NCBI RefSeq assembly: GCF_020907245.1 | Contig: NZ_JAJJWH010000003.1 | Span: 124,001-188,000 of the forward strand | Length of the DNA: 64,000 bases | Origin: Pontibacter harenae | Lineage (GTDB): Bacteria > Bacteroidota > Bacteroidia > Cytophagales > Hymenobacteraceae | Reading direction: 5' to 3' | Part shown: positions 18,033 to 27,259 of the stretch, piece by piece | Numbering within the stretch: the stretch's first letter is position 1 | How the letters are laid out: each line of letters begins with the position of its first letter | Made by a program: the position numbers and the translations under genes | Notes under the pieces: generated by a model | The model's input: only the letters and a program-made list of their open reading frames with translations | The model's database searches: none | What the model was told of the DNA's origin: nothing

Positions 18033-21000
18033 TTAAAAGGATAAATTAAAGCCAAAATTATAAACCCTCTGTTGTGGGTAAACCAGGCCATTGCCTGAAG
18101 AAACCTCTGGGTCTATACCAAACTCTTTTGTATTGTCTAATGAAAAGAGGTTTGAGCCATTGGCATAAACTCTTAGAGCAGACATTCCAAATTTGCTAAT
18201 CAATGCTTCTGGAAAGTTGTAGCCAAGCTCTAAATTACGAAGTCGGAGGTATCTCACATTCGTTAACCAAAACGTGCTGTGGCGGTAGTTAGAATGGTTA
18301 TTAAAATCTTTTCTTAAGGCAGGATATGTACCTGGAACCCAAGCGCTTGTATTGTCAAACGGATCTTCACGGTGCCAGCGGTCTTCCAGCATATAATCTG
18401 GTGAGTTACCGTTATTCTGGAACGGATATCTTAGTTCCCACTCACGCAGATAGCTTTGCATACCAGCTCCAGTTAAGTCAAACTGCAAGGTAAAATTCTT
18501 ATATGAGACGCTTCCGTTAATACCGTAGGCAAAGTATGGAAGAGCCCCTTGAGCATAACCAATAGGTCTTTCATCCATCCCGTTAATTATGCCATCATCA
18601 TTAACATCCTTGTAAATTAAATCGCCTGGCAAAAGCGTTCTGTTACCCTGACCATCGATATTCACAGGATAGTTATCGATCTCTTCCTGCGACTGGAACT
18701 GACCTATGTGCTCATACCCCCAGTTAATACTTGCCCATCTGTCTTCAATTGAAGAACGATATTCGTTCCAAGAGTTTCCAAATCTAGGCTTATAAGTATT
18801 TAAGTGGAATAATCTAGCCAAAGTGGCATTCACGCCTATAGAATATCCAACTTGGCCAATTGAGTTTCTATGAATAATAGCACCCTCTATACCTCTATGC
18901 GCATCAGAGTTCAGGTTCTCATTTGGCAAACCATATCCTACCTCGCTAGGTAGCAATACATCATACCTTGGCGCAGGCCAACCAGAACGCTTACGTTCAA
19001 ACACATCAAACTGCGCTGTAATTTTGTTAGAAAGTAAACCGATATCAAAACCAACGTTTTTAGAGATACTAGTTACCCAAGACAAGTTAGTAACTGGCAA
19101 GCCCCTTGGCTGCACACCTGATATAAGATTACCATTGAACACAGCACTTCCCACACCAAATGTAGTACCACTTAAATAATCAAATGCATTTATACCCTGC
19201 TCTAAACCAGTCTCTCCGTAAGAAGCTCTTAACTTTAAGTCAGTAAGCCAGTTTCCTGCAATTTCCTGCATAAATGGCTCTTCAGCAATACGCCAGCCTA
19301 AAGAAACCCCAGGAAAAAAGCCCCAGCGCTTATCTGTCGCATATAAAGAAGATCCATCATAGCGACCTAACACTTCAACCAGATACTTTTCTTTATAGTT
19401 GTAATTAACACGCCCAATATAACCAGCTCTCGCTACTACTCCCCAAGTATCTTCAAGTCCTATTTGATCATTGAAGGATATTTGGGGGATGTAGTTGTTC
19501 GGGGGATTGCTAGCTATCTGCAAAAATGTGTCTTCTCTATCTTGAATTTCATAACCTAAAAGGCCCGCAATATTGTGGTCTCCTATTGTTTTCTTATAGT
19601 TCAACTGGATCTGACCAACGTTCTCTGTAATAGTCGATCTCCTTTTCTGTCTCCATGGGTTAGGATTTCCACCCCATACTTCATAAGAATCAGTCTGAGG
19701 CACATACCTGTATGCATCATAAGTATATTCAAAGCCTTCGAAGTTACCAAGGGTATAAGTATAAGAATAAGTTGCTCTGGCTGTTAATCCAAACCCGAAA
19801 TCATACTCACCAAAGAAATTACCTCTGAACGCACGCCAAGTCTCATCTACATATCCTGCTATATTCTCGTCATAGGTAGCGGGGTTTACATTTACATTAT
19901 GCACTTCGCCATTTATATAATTAGGATTGTCGTTGGCATAAGGCCGCTCAGTTGGCCACATTGTAAATATGCTGAGGAAAGGGTTAAAATAGTCATCCAT
20001 ACCTGGTACACCAGTTTGGTGACGATCCTCTATTCTTCCGCTTATTTGAGCACCTACTTTCAAGCCTTTGCCTAAACCAGCTTCTATGTTTGCCTGAATG
20101 TTAGTTCTGTTAAAGTTAAAATCTTCAATCATTGCCTCCTGGTTCAGGTGACCAACAGATAAGTAATACCTAATATTTTCAGAACCTCCAGACGCATTTG
20201 CGTTTATGTAAGACTGCGGCACATTAGGCTTTATCACAAAATCATAGTAATCAAAGCTCTGGTAGCCTGGCTCTGTACCTACTCTCCAACTTTCTAATTG
20301 TTCTGGAGTCCATCCTGTAGCGAAACCTCTGTTCTGATCCGATTCAATAAGACCACGCACATATTGGTAAGCATTAGCTGGTTTTGGATAGCGGGTAAAG
20401 TTTTGCAATCCGTAATAACCTGACAGATTAATACGTGTCTTCTCTCCTGCTTTACCTTTTTTAGTTGTAACCAAAACAACCCCGTTCGACGCTCTTAAAC
20501 CATAAATAGAGGCAGATGCATCTTTCAACAGGGAAATACTTTCAATATCGTTTATACCTAAGTTGTTAAAGCTTCCTTCATCAGATGGGATACCATCAAT
20601 AACATATAAAGGAGTACCCATGTTACGAATCTGAAGGGCAGTACTTGCTCCAGGTCTTGCATCCGCCTGACGAGCTGTAATACCTGGCACTTTACCTACC
20701 AAGGCACCTGAGGTTGTAACGGCAGTAGTTCTTGTTATGTCTTCAGACTGGATGTCACTAACGGCACCCGTCACAGTTTGCCTTTTCTGCGTACCGTAAC
20801 CTACCACTACTACTTCCTCCAAAGCTTTTGAATCAGGCTTGAGAGAAACTGTCAGTGTTGCTCGTCCGTTAATCGGCACTTCCTGTGGCTGATAGCCAAC
20901 AAAAGAAAATACTAATGTACCATCTTCAGGTGCTACTATAGTAAAGTTACCATCTACATCTGTAGACATCCCTTTAGTGGTACCTTTTACTACGACAGTT

Positions 21001-21269
21001 ACACCTGGCAACCCTACGCCGTTTTCATCAGTCACTTTACCTGACACAGTAATGTCCGCAAATAATTTGCCAGACAGTCCTGATACAGCAGAAACTGAAA
21101 ATTCTGGATGTGCGGGGTTTGCATAAACCCCTATACCACTCTTCTTAGATCCATGGCCGAACAAAGGCTCACCCTTTACAGCCGTAGCATTGGCACCTAT
21201 TACCGAAAATAACACGAAGCATGCGGTAAGGGCCAAACTACATTTACTAATGGTAAAGTTATTTCTCAT
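18033..21269 (-). CDS. SusC/RagA TonB-dependent outer-membrane transporter (arabinan)
   Basis: The 1078-residue protein has a signal peptide (about 1-29, ending SVIGANA), an N-terminal carboxypeptidase-regulatory-like domain (about 70-150, ISGKVTDENGVGLPGVTV-like core), the TonB-box region (EEVVVVGYGTQKRQTVTGAVS), the plug with the SusC signature (ISLLKDASASIYGLRASNG) and a 22-strand barrel ending in the aromatic F. It imports oligosaccharides powered by TonB. First gene of the SusC-SusD-DUF3823 operon, with a candidate AraR operator 64 bases upstream. Odd point: about 30 extra residues separate the signal peptide from the regulatory domain. Confidence 0.95.
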   Translation of the reverse strand: MRNNFTISKCSLALTACFVLFSVIGANATAVKGEPLFGHGSKKSGIGVYANPAHPEFSVSAVSGLSGKLFADITVSGKVTDENGVGLPGVTVVVKGTTKGMSTDVDGNFTIVAPEDGTLVFSFVGYQPQEVPINGRATLTVSLKPDSKALEEVVVVGYGTQKRQTVTGAVSDIQSEDITRTTAVTTSGALVGKVPGITARQADARPGASTALQIRNMGTPLYVIDGIPSDEGSFNNLGINDIESISLLKDASASIYGLRASNGVVLVTTKKGKAGEKTRINLSGYYGLQNFTRYPKPANAYQYVRGLIESDQNRGFATGWTPEQLESWRVGTEPGYQSFDYYDFVIKPNVPQSYINANASGGSENIRYYLSVGHLNQEAMIEDFNFNRTNIQANIEAGLGKGLKVGAQISGRIEDRHQTGVPGMDDYFNPFLSIFTMWPTERPYANDNPNYINGEVHNVNVNPATYDENIAGYVDETWRAFRGNFFGEYDFGFGLTARATYSYTYTLGNFEGFEYTYDAYRYVPQTDSYEVWGGNPNPWRQKRRSTITENVGQIQLNYKKTIGDHNIAGLLGYEIQDREDTFLQIASNPPNNYIPQISFNDQIGLEDTWGVVARAGYIGRVNYNYKEKYLVEVLGRYDGSSLYATDKRWGFFPGVSLGWRIAEEPFMQEIAGNWLTDLKLRASYGETGLEQGINAFDYLSGTTFGVGSAVFNGNLISGVQPRGLPVTNLSWVTSISKNVGFDIGLLSNKITAQFDVFERKRSGWPAPRYDVLLPSEVGYGLPNENLNSDAHRGIEGAIIHRNSIGQVGYSIGVNATLARLFHLNTYKPRFGNSWNEYRSSIEDRWASINWGYEHIGQFQSQEEIDNYPVNIDGQGNRTLLPGDLIYKDVNDDGIINGMDERPIGYAQGALPYFAYGINGSVSYKNFTLQFDLTGAGMQSYLREWELRYPFQNNGNSPDYMLEDRWHREDPFDNTSAWVPGTYPALRKDFNNHSNYRHSTFWLTNVRYLRLRNLELGYNFPEALISKFGMSALRVYANGSNLFSLDNTKEFGIDPEVSSGNGLVYPQQRVYNFGFNLSF

Positions 21270-21332
21270 ATGTGAAATGTTTATTGTAATAACTTTTATT
21301 TTAGACGTTTATCAAAAACCTGAACTATACAT

Positions 21333-21346
21333 TGTCATTTATACAC
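21333..21346 (-). promoter_or_regulatory. candidate AraR operator (site D) before susC
   Basis: Minus-strand GTGT-ATAAAT-GACA-ATG lies 64 bases upstream of the susC start. It fits GYGT-N6-KACA with the GACA variant also seen before araB. Confidence 0.5.
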
Positions 21347-21588
21347 TTTTTGAAAGGAGCAAAAAAATACACCCTCTTAACTTGAATCACCTTGTACCTT
21401 TAAAAGGACTAAAACGAAAAGATGCAATAACATATAACCTCATTGTAAAAATTCAACCAAAACTATAAAGAGGGGACTCTACTAAGTAATCACTTAAATT
21501 AAAATTGCAATTATCACTAAGACGCATCCATAAATTTGTAGCCACTGCTCTTCTTCTGCCCTCGGATATGACCTCTTCTAGTAATAAA

Positions 21589-21605
21589 ATGTAATATTGA
21601 CACAA
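21589..21605 (-). promoter_or_regulatory. candidate AraR operator (site F) between susC and araR
   Basis: Minus-strand GTGT-CAATAT-TACA-TTTTATT matches site E before araA almost to the end of the shoulder. It is about 275 bases upstream of the araR start and 320 upstream of susC, so it could act in autoregulation or by looping. Confidence 0.45.
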
Positions 21606-21879
21606 TTATAAAATTAACTTCAGAGAAAAACAAATAATTACAAATATAAAAGTAAGTAATCGCTCATTATAACCCGTACAGATCCGAACTTATTTTCCCT
21701 TGAATTAAAACTTGATAAGTAATCTTAAAATAACGGCTGTAAACACCAATACACAGGAAAAGAATGCTAGCCTGTACGTAAAGCATCAATAAAAGTGTTG
21801 CTTTAACATTTATTTTCCTAGTGAGTATACACTTGAAAATAAAAAGTATATATTTGCTCAATACTTCCTAAATTTTGCT

Positions 21880-22593
21880 ATGAAATATTCTGGACAGATA
21901 AGGACGCTGGTAGCCGTTGACTGTATAATACTAGGTTTTGACGGAGAAGAGTATAAACTCCTACTGATCCAGAGGGGTTTTGCTCCTGAAAAGAAAAAAT
22001 GGAGTTTGATGGGCGGTTTTATCCAGCCTACCGAAACGCTAGAGGAAGCCGCAATCAGAATTCTGAAGCAGTTGACGGGGCTAGAAAATGTTTACATGGA
22101 GCAACTCCACACATTTAGCGACCCCAACCGTGACCCAGTGGAGAGAACAATAGCTGTAGCCTATTTTGCCTTAGTTGATATTCAGAAGTATGAAAAGCAG
22201 ATTAGCAAGGAATTTCATGCTGAGTGGTTTTCATTGAAGGATACCCCCGAGTTAATCTTTGACCACAACCAAATGATAGAAATGGCTAAGAATAGATTAC
22301 GCTATAAAGCAGCCTTTCATCCTATCCTGTTTGAGCTTTTACCAGACAAATTCACCCTTCCGCAATTACAAGCCTTATACGAAGGCTTATATGACACCCT
22401 TTTCGACCGTAGGAATTTCAGCAGAAAGCTTCTTTCCACAGGACTTTTTATCAAACAGAAAGAAAAAGAAAAAGAAACGTCAAAGAAAGGGGCCTTTTAT
22501 TACAAGCTCGACCAAGACAGATATCTAAGTGATTTTCAAGCTTTTCTAAAGTTTATCCCTAACCCAGATAAACTCATGTATCAAGAAGCTTAG
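21880..22593 (+). CDS. araR: AraR, Nudix-type transcriptional regulator of arabinose use
   Basis: The 237-residue protein has an N-terminal Nudix fold (about 8-140) and a C-terminal winged helix (about 150-235, FTLPQLQALYEGLYDTLFDRRNF). The Nudix box GFIQPTETLEEAAIRILKQ lacks the catalytic pattern: the RE-U-x-EE part reads RILKQL, so the metal-binding glutamates are missing and hydrolysis is not expected. This matches the Bacteroidota AraR family known from Bacteroides thetaiotaomicron, where the Nudix-like domain senses L-arabinose and the protein represses arabinan and arabinose genes. The following genes araB, araD, symporter and araA give the same order as known AraR clusters. It is a separate gene with a 204-base gap before araB. 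Confidence 0.9.
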   Translation: MKYSGQIRTLVAVDCIILGFDGEEYKLLLIQRGFAPEKKKWSLMGGFIQPTETLEEAAIRILKQLTGLENVYMEQLHTFSDPNRDPVERTIAVAYFALVDIQKYEKQISKEFHAEWFSLKDTPELIFDHNQMIEMAKNRLRYKAAFHPILFELLPDKFTLPQLQALYEGLYDTLFDRRNFSRKLLSTGLFIKQKEKEKETSKKGAFYYKLDQDRYLSDFQAFLKFIPNPDKLMYQEA

Positions 22594-22753
22594 GCATTTC
22601 GTCAAGTCTACCCTTTAAAGGTTGTAACCTTTTCTACCTGATAGTGAGTAATCAGTAGCTGCGATATTGCTACATTAGTACAATTCCGCTTTCTGTTTAC
22701 AAACTTCCAAGTCATCCAGAAAGAAACCAACATTAAAATCGGCTTTTTAAAAT

Positions 22754-22782
22754 AATAAGTGTTATTTTGACACCAACTTTAT
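22754..22782 (+). promoter_or_regulatory. candidate AraR operator (site A) before araB
   Basis: GTGT-TATTTT-GACA-CC (22759-22772) lies 26 bases before the araB start. It is the most symmetric of the six sites, with AAGTGT facing ACACCAACTT. Binding here would block transcription start or early elongation. Confidence 0.55.
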
Positions 22783-22797
22783 AAAAACTCTAAAATC

Positions 22798-24519
22798 GTG
22801 ATACAAGATTCATATGTTATTGGCGTAGACTACGGCTCTGACTCTGTCCGCTCAGTATTAGTTAATGCCCAAAATGGCCAGGAAATAGCTAACTCTGTTT
22901 ACTATTATCCGCGTTGGCAAAAAGGCCTCTTCTGTGTACCGGCTGCAAACCAGTTTCGCCAGCACCCATTAGACTATGTGGAAGGACTAGAATATACGAT
23001 CAAAGAGTGCCTTAGTCAGGCAGGTGACCCAGCCATAGCTAAAGCCGTAAAGGGTATAGCTGTGGACACAACGGGTTCTACACCTGTAGCGGTAGACAAA
23101 ACAGGTACTCCCCTAGCACTTCTTCCAGAGTTCGAAAACAACCCTAACGCTATGTTTGTCCTCTGGAAAGACCATACTGGTGTGGGAGAAGCAGCTGAAA
23201 TAAATGCTCATGCCGAGAAATTCGACACCAACTACTTAAAATATGTAGGCGGTATTTACTCTTCTGAGTGGTTCTGGGCAAAGTTACTGCACGTACTTCG
23301 CACTGATGAGGAAGTGAAAAATGCCTGCTACTCTTGGGTAGAGCACTGCGACTGGATTCCGTTTTTATTAACAGGTGGAAATGACGTAACACAAATGAAG
23401 CGTGGCGTATGCTCAGCTGGACATAAGTCTCTGTGGGCAGAAGAATTTGGCGGCCTACCTCCACAGGATTTCTTCACTTCCCTAGACCCTGTTTTGTCAG
23501 GATTCACCGAAAGACTGTTTACTGAAACATATACATCTGACCAAGCAGCTGGCAACCTTAGCACCGAGTGGGCTGAACGCTTAGGTTTGACTACAGATGT
23601 GGTTGTTGGTGTTGGTGCTTTTGATGCACATATGGGCGCTGTAGGCGGCCAAATTGAACCGTACCACCTGAGTAAAGTAATGGGTACCTCTACCTGCGAT
23701 ATGCTAGTAGCTCCTATCGAGGAAGTTGAAGATAAACTGGTAAAAGGAATTTGTGGCCAAGTACCTGGCTCTATTATACCTGGCATGATGGGCTTAGAAG
23801 CAGGTCAGTCTGCGTTTGGCGATACCTATGCCTGGTTTAAGAGAATCCTGATGTGGCCAATGCAAAACCTGCTTTCTCAGTCGAAGACAGTTTCTCCAGA
23901 AACAGCAGAGGCTCTAATCAATGAAATATCTGATAACATCATACCTGAACTAAGCAAGCAGGCCGATGCACTTCCATTGTCTGAGAGCGATGAATTTGCT
24001 ATCGACTGGTTTAACGGCCGTCGTACGCCAGATGCTAACCAAATGCTGAAAGGCGCCATTCTTGGATTAGGTTTAGGTAGCGATGCACCGCGTGTATTTA
24101 AAGCGTTGGTAGAAGCAACCTGCTTCGGTGCTAAAATGATTGTGGACAGATTTAATGAGCAAGGCGTTCCAGTTAAAGGACTGATTGGATTAGGCGGCGT
24201 GGCTAAAAAGTCTCCTTTCATTATGCAGATGATGGCCGACGTGATGGATATGCCAATCCGTATTCATAAGTCAGAACAAACTTGTGCGATTGGCGCTGCC
24301 ATGTTTGCGGCTACAGCTGCTGGCATATATTCTAAAGTAGAAGATGCTATGGCTGCAATGGGACAAGGTTTTGATGCAGAATATCATCCGAACCAAGACC
24401 GTGTGGCAGTTTATGCCACACGCTATGCTAAGTATAAAGCGCAAGGCCAAAGCATCGAAGAGCTAACTTCATCGGCTAATGCACCAGTTACTGACATCCA
24501 AGAAAAAGTTGTAAGATAG
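22798..24519 (+). CDS. araB: L-ribulokinase
   Basis: The 573-residue FGGY-family kinase phosphorylates L-ribulose to L-ribulose 5-phosphate with ATP in the cytoplasm. The N-terminal ATPase motif YVIGVDYGSDSVRSVLV, TTGSTPVAVD, a sugar-site region with GVGAFDAHMGAVGG, and the C-terminal GLGGVAKKSPFIMQMMADVM and CAIGAAMFAA motifs are all characteristic. The reading frame opens with GTG, not ATG; the residue after it (IQDSYVIGVDYG) fits the usual family N-terminus, so GTG is accepted as the start. It is first in the araB-araD-symporter unit and araD follows after 8 bases. Confidence 0.95.
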   Translation: MIQDSYVIGVDYGSDSVRSVLVNAQNGQEIANSVYYYPRWQKGLFCVPAANQFRQHPLDYVEGLEYTIKECLSQAGDPAIAKAVKGIAVDTTGSTPVAVDKTGTPLALLPEFENNPNAMFVLWKDHTGVGEAAEINAHAEKFDTNYLKYVGGIYSSEWFWAKLLHVLRTDEEVKNACYSWVEHCDWIPFLLTGGNDVTQMKRGVCSAGHKSLWAEEFGGLPPQDFFTSLDPVLSGFTERLFTETYTSDQAAGNLSTEWAERLGLTTDVVVGVGAFDAHMGAVGGQIEPYHLSKVMGTSTCDMLVAPIEEVEDKLVKGICGQVPGSIIPGMMGLEAGQSAFGDTYAWFKRILMWPMQNLLSQSKTVSPETAEALINEISDNIIPELSKQADALPLSESDEFAIDWFNGRRTPDANQMLKGAILGLGLGSDAPRVFKALVEATCFGAKMIVDRFNEQGVPVKGLIGLGGVAKKSPFIMQMMADVMDMPIRIHKSEQTCAIGAAMFAATAAGIYSKVEDAMAAMGQGFDAEYHPNQDRVAVYATRYAKYKAQGQSIEELTSSANAPVTDIQEKVVR

Positions 24520-24527
24520 ATTTATAC

Positions 24528-25226
24528 ATGAGTAAGTATCAACACATAAAACAAAGTGCCTACGAGGCAAATATGCAGCTACCTAAGCTGGGCTTAGTGC
24601 TTTTCACTTTCGGAAACGTTAGCGCCGCAGACCGTGAATTGGGCGTTTTTGCCATCAAACCAAGCGGTGTTCCTTACGAAGACCTCTCTGCAGACAAAAT
24701 GGTGATAGTAGATTTCGACGGAAACACCGTAGAAGGTGACTTAAGACCGTCTTCTGATACCAAAACCCACGCAGTGCTTTATAAGCATTGGGAAAACATT
24801 GGTGGTATTGTTCACACTCACTCCACTTATGCTACGTCATGGGCACAAGCGCAGCGCGATATTCCGATTTACGGTACCACGCACGCCGACCATAATACAG
24901 TAGACATCCCTTGTGCTCCACCAATGAATGATGAGATGATTCAGGGGAATTATGAATACGAGACAGGGTTCCAGATTATGAACTACCTGCAAGAAAAAGG
25001 GATGAGTTATGAGGAGGTAGAGATGGTGCTAGTGGGTAACCATGCTCCTTTTACCTGGGGTAAAACACCAGCGAAAGCAGTTTACAACAGCGCAGTGCTG
25101 GAAGAGGTAGCACGCATGGCTTACCTGACAGAACAGATCAGAAATGATGCTCCCCGCCTGCAGGATTCTCTCATTAAGAAGCATTTTGAGAGAAAACATG
25201 GCCCAGATTCATATTATGGACAATAA
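24528..25226 (+). CDS. araD: L-ribulose-5-phosphate 4-epimerase
   Basis: The 232-residue class II aldolase-fold enzyme converts L-ribulose 5-phosphate to D-xylulose 5-phosphate. Zinc ligands His96 and His98 (GGIVHTHSTYATSWAQ) and His172 (VGNHAPFTWG) are present, as are the phosphate-binding FTFGNVSAAD and KPSGVPYEDL segments. Length and motifs match the E. coli AraD family. It lies 8 bases after araB and 73 before the symporter, so it is co-transcribed with araB. It ends the arabinose pathway, feeding the pentose phosphate route. Confidence 0.96.
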   Translation: MSKYQHIKQSAYEANMQLPKLGLVLFTFGNVSAADRELGVFAIKPSGVPYEDLSADKMVIVDFDGNTVEGDLRPSSDTKTHAVLYKHWENIGGIVHTHSTYATSWAQAQRDIPIYGTTHADHNTVDIPCAPPMNDEMIQGNYEYETGFQIMNYLQEKGMSYEEVEMVLVGNHAPFTWGKTPAKAVYNSAVLEEVARMAYLTEQIRNDAPRLQDSLIKKHFERKHGPDSYYGQ

Positions 25227-25299
25227 TATTAGATTTGTATATATTTGTTAGTATATTAACCTTTTATAGTCTAATCAATCATAACTAAACGTCCTTTTC

Positions 25300-27174
25300 A
25301 TGACATCTGGATTTTCAACGCTAGACTATGCCGTCTTTATTGTTTATGCCATTATAATCCTCTTTCTTGGGCTATGGGTATCAAGAAGTAAGACAGGTGT
25401 AGAAAAAACATCGCAAGAATATTTCCTTGCTGACAAATCCCTTACCTGGTGGGCTGTAGGAGCCTCCCTAATTGCAGCAAACATTTCAGCCGAGCACTTT
25501 ATCGGTACTTCAGGCTCAGGCTTTGCCATTGGTTTGGCCATTTCGGCTTATGAGTGGATGGCAGCTGTGGCACTTATTATAGTTGCTAAATACTTCTTGC
25601 CAGTTTTCATAGACAAAGGCATTTACACAATGCCTCAGTTCCTGAGCCAACGCTTTAACAAAGGCGTTAGTACAGCATTTGCTGTTTTCTGGTTGCTAGT
25701 ATACGTGTTTGTAAACCTTACATCAGTAAGCTACCTCGGCGCCCTGGCTATGGAGAATATCATGGGCATTCCGTTACAGTATGGCATTATCGGATTACTG
25801 GCTTTCTCTGCCATTTACTCTATCTATGGTGGTCTGGAAGCAGTAGCCTGGACAGACGTTGTACAGGTAATATTCCTGGTAGGCGGTGGTTTGGTAACTA
25901 CTTACTTGGCCCTAGATGCAGTTGGTGCTGGCGAAGGTGTTGTTACTGGTTTGGTTAACCTTTACGACAGAGCGAGAGAGCACTTCACCATGGTTTTACC
26001 AGAAGGCCATCTCATGATTCCAGATGGCTCAGGTGGCCAGAAAGATGCTTTTATCGATTTACCAGGTATAGCTGTTATTGCGGGTGCTATGTGGGCAACT
26101 AACCTTGGATACTGGGGCTTTAACCAGTACATCATCCAAAAAGGTCTGGCTGCCAAGAGCATCAACGAAGCAAAACGTGGCCTTCTTTTCGCAGGTTACC
26201 TGAAGATCTTAATGCCAATTATCGTGGTTATACCTGGTATTGCGGCTTATGTATTGCTTAACGCGCACACTCCTGAAGAACTTGCAACAATTTTAGGTAA
26301 GTCTTTAAGCGAAATGGGTACTATCGAAAAATCTGACCAGGCTTACCCATGGCTTTTAAAGAACTTTGTACCAACAGGTGTTAGAGGCCTTGCTTTTGCA
26401 GCGCTTACGGCGGCTATTGTTTCTTCTCTTGCTTCTATGGTGAACAGTACTTCTACTATCTTCACGATGGATATTTACAACCCTTACTTCAAGCCAAATG
26501 CATCAAGCAGAGAGTTGGTACGTGTGGGTAGAATTGTAGCAGTAGTAGCTCTGGCTATAGCGGCACTTGTGGCACCTCAATTAAGCTCTCTGGACCAGGT
26601 GTTCCAGTACATTCAGGAGTATACAGGTTATATTTATCCTGGTGTGGTGGCTGTGTTTGGTATGGGTCTTTTCTGGAGACAGATTACTGGCAACGCAGCT
26701 CTTTGGACTGCAATCGCTACAATTCCAGCAGGTATCATCTTCAAGATAGTTTATCCTGATATGCCATTCCTGTTGCGTATGGGCTATGTGTTTATCGTGC
26801 TGTGTGTAATAGCTTCAGTTATCAGCTTTGCAGAAAAAGGAGTTAAAGTAAATGCACCAGTTCCAGCACCAGCAAGACAAAAGAAACTAGTAACATTCTC
26901 TTATGTGTTCTTTGCACTTGGCGCTGTCGCCCTTATTTCAGCAATTGTATTCACACCTGAGTACAGTTATATGGGTATAGAGGCACTTTATTTCTTAGCA
27001 TCTTTCTTAATTATGGTGGGTATCATACTTTACACCAATGCTAAAATGACGATTGCTGATCCGAAGGCCATTGTATCTGATCCAGTATTATTCAATACAG
27101 GTACTCCATTTAATATTGGAGCGGCAGGTATCATACTCATTATAGGTTTGATATACTATTTCTTCTGGTATTAA
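25300..27174 (+). CDS. sodium/solute symporter, probable arabinose transporter
   Basis: The 624-residue inner-membrane protein of the SSS family starts STLDYAVFIVYAIIILFLGLW and has about 14 hydrophobic segments. SSS features include GASLIAANISAEHFIGTSGSGF (TM2 region), YGGLEAVAWTDVVQ and TAAIVSSLASMVNSTSTIFTMDIY (sodium-site helix). It resembles vSGLT-type sugar carriers. The location between araD and araA makes L-arabinose the likely cargo; the orthologous position in Bacteroides clusters is called AraP. A hairpin terminator follows 16 bases after the stop. Confidence 0.9.
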   Translation: MTSGFSTLDYAVFIVYAIIILFLGLWVSRSKTGVEKTSQEYFLADKSLTWWAVGASLIAANISAEHFIGTSGSGFAIGLAISAYEWMAAVALIIVAKYFLPVFIDKGIYTMPQFLSQRFNKGVSTAFAVFWLLVYVFVNLTSVSYLGALAMENIMGIPLQYGIIGLLAFSAIYSIYGGLEAVAWTDVVQVIFLVGGGLVTTYLALDAVGAGEGVVTGLVNLYDRAREHFTMVLPEGHLMIPDGSGGQKDAFIDLPGIAVIAGAMWATNLGYWGFNQYIIQKGLAAKSINEAKRGLLFAGYLKILMPIIVVIPGIAAYVLLNAHTPEELATILGKSLSEMGTIEKSDQAYPWLLKNFVPTGVRGLAFAALTAAIVSSLASMVNSTSTIFTMDIYNPYFKPNASSRELVRVGRIVAVVALAIAALVAPQLSSLDQVFQYIQEYTGYIYPGVVAVFGMGLFWRQITGNAALWTAIATIPAGIIFKIVYPDMPFLLRMGYVFIVLCVIASVISFAEKGVKVNAPVPAPARQKKLVTFSYVFFALGAVALISAIVFTPEYSYMGIEALYFLASFLIMVGIILYTNAKMTIADPKAIVSDPVLFNTGTPFNIGAAGIILIIGLIYYFFWY

Positions 27175-27190
27175 CACATATATCTTAGAG

Positions 27191-27220
27191 AGTGCAGCTG
27201 AGAAATGCTGCACTTTTTTT
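27191..27220 (+). terminator. terminator between the symporter and araA
   Basis: The stem AGTGCAGC/GCTGCACT (27191-27198, 27207-27214) with an 8-base loop is followed by seven T. It separates araB-araD-symporter from araA, which then has its own candidate AraR site. Confidence 0.8.
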
Positions 27221-27232
27221 ACTTAAATTAAT

Positions 27233-27252
27233 TCGTGTACAACATACATTTT
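27233..27252 (+). promoter_or_regulatory. candidate AraR operator (site E) before araA
   Basis: GTGT-ACAACA-TACA-TTTTATT (27235-27248 core) lies 12 bases before the araA ATG, overlapping the probable translation start region. It matches the pattern of the other five sites. Confidence 0.5.
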
Positions 27253-27259
27253 ATTTTCA

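Larger units (their letters stand above)
21270..21879. other. divergent control region between susC and araR
   Basis: This AT-rich gap of 610 bases separates the arabinan SusCD operon (leftward) from araR (rightward). It holds two candidate AraR operators (21333-21346 and 21589-21605). Short frames inside it have no family resemblance. Such a long gap between a regulator and its main target suggests two independent promoters under shared control. Confidence 0.6.
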
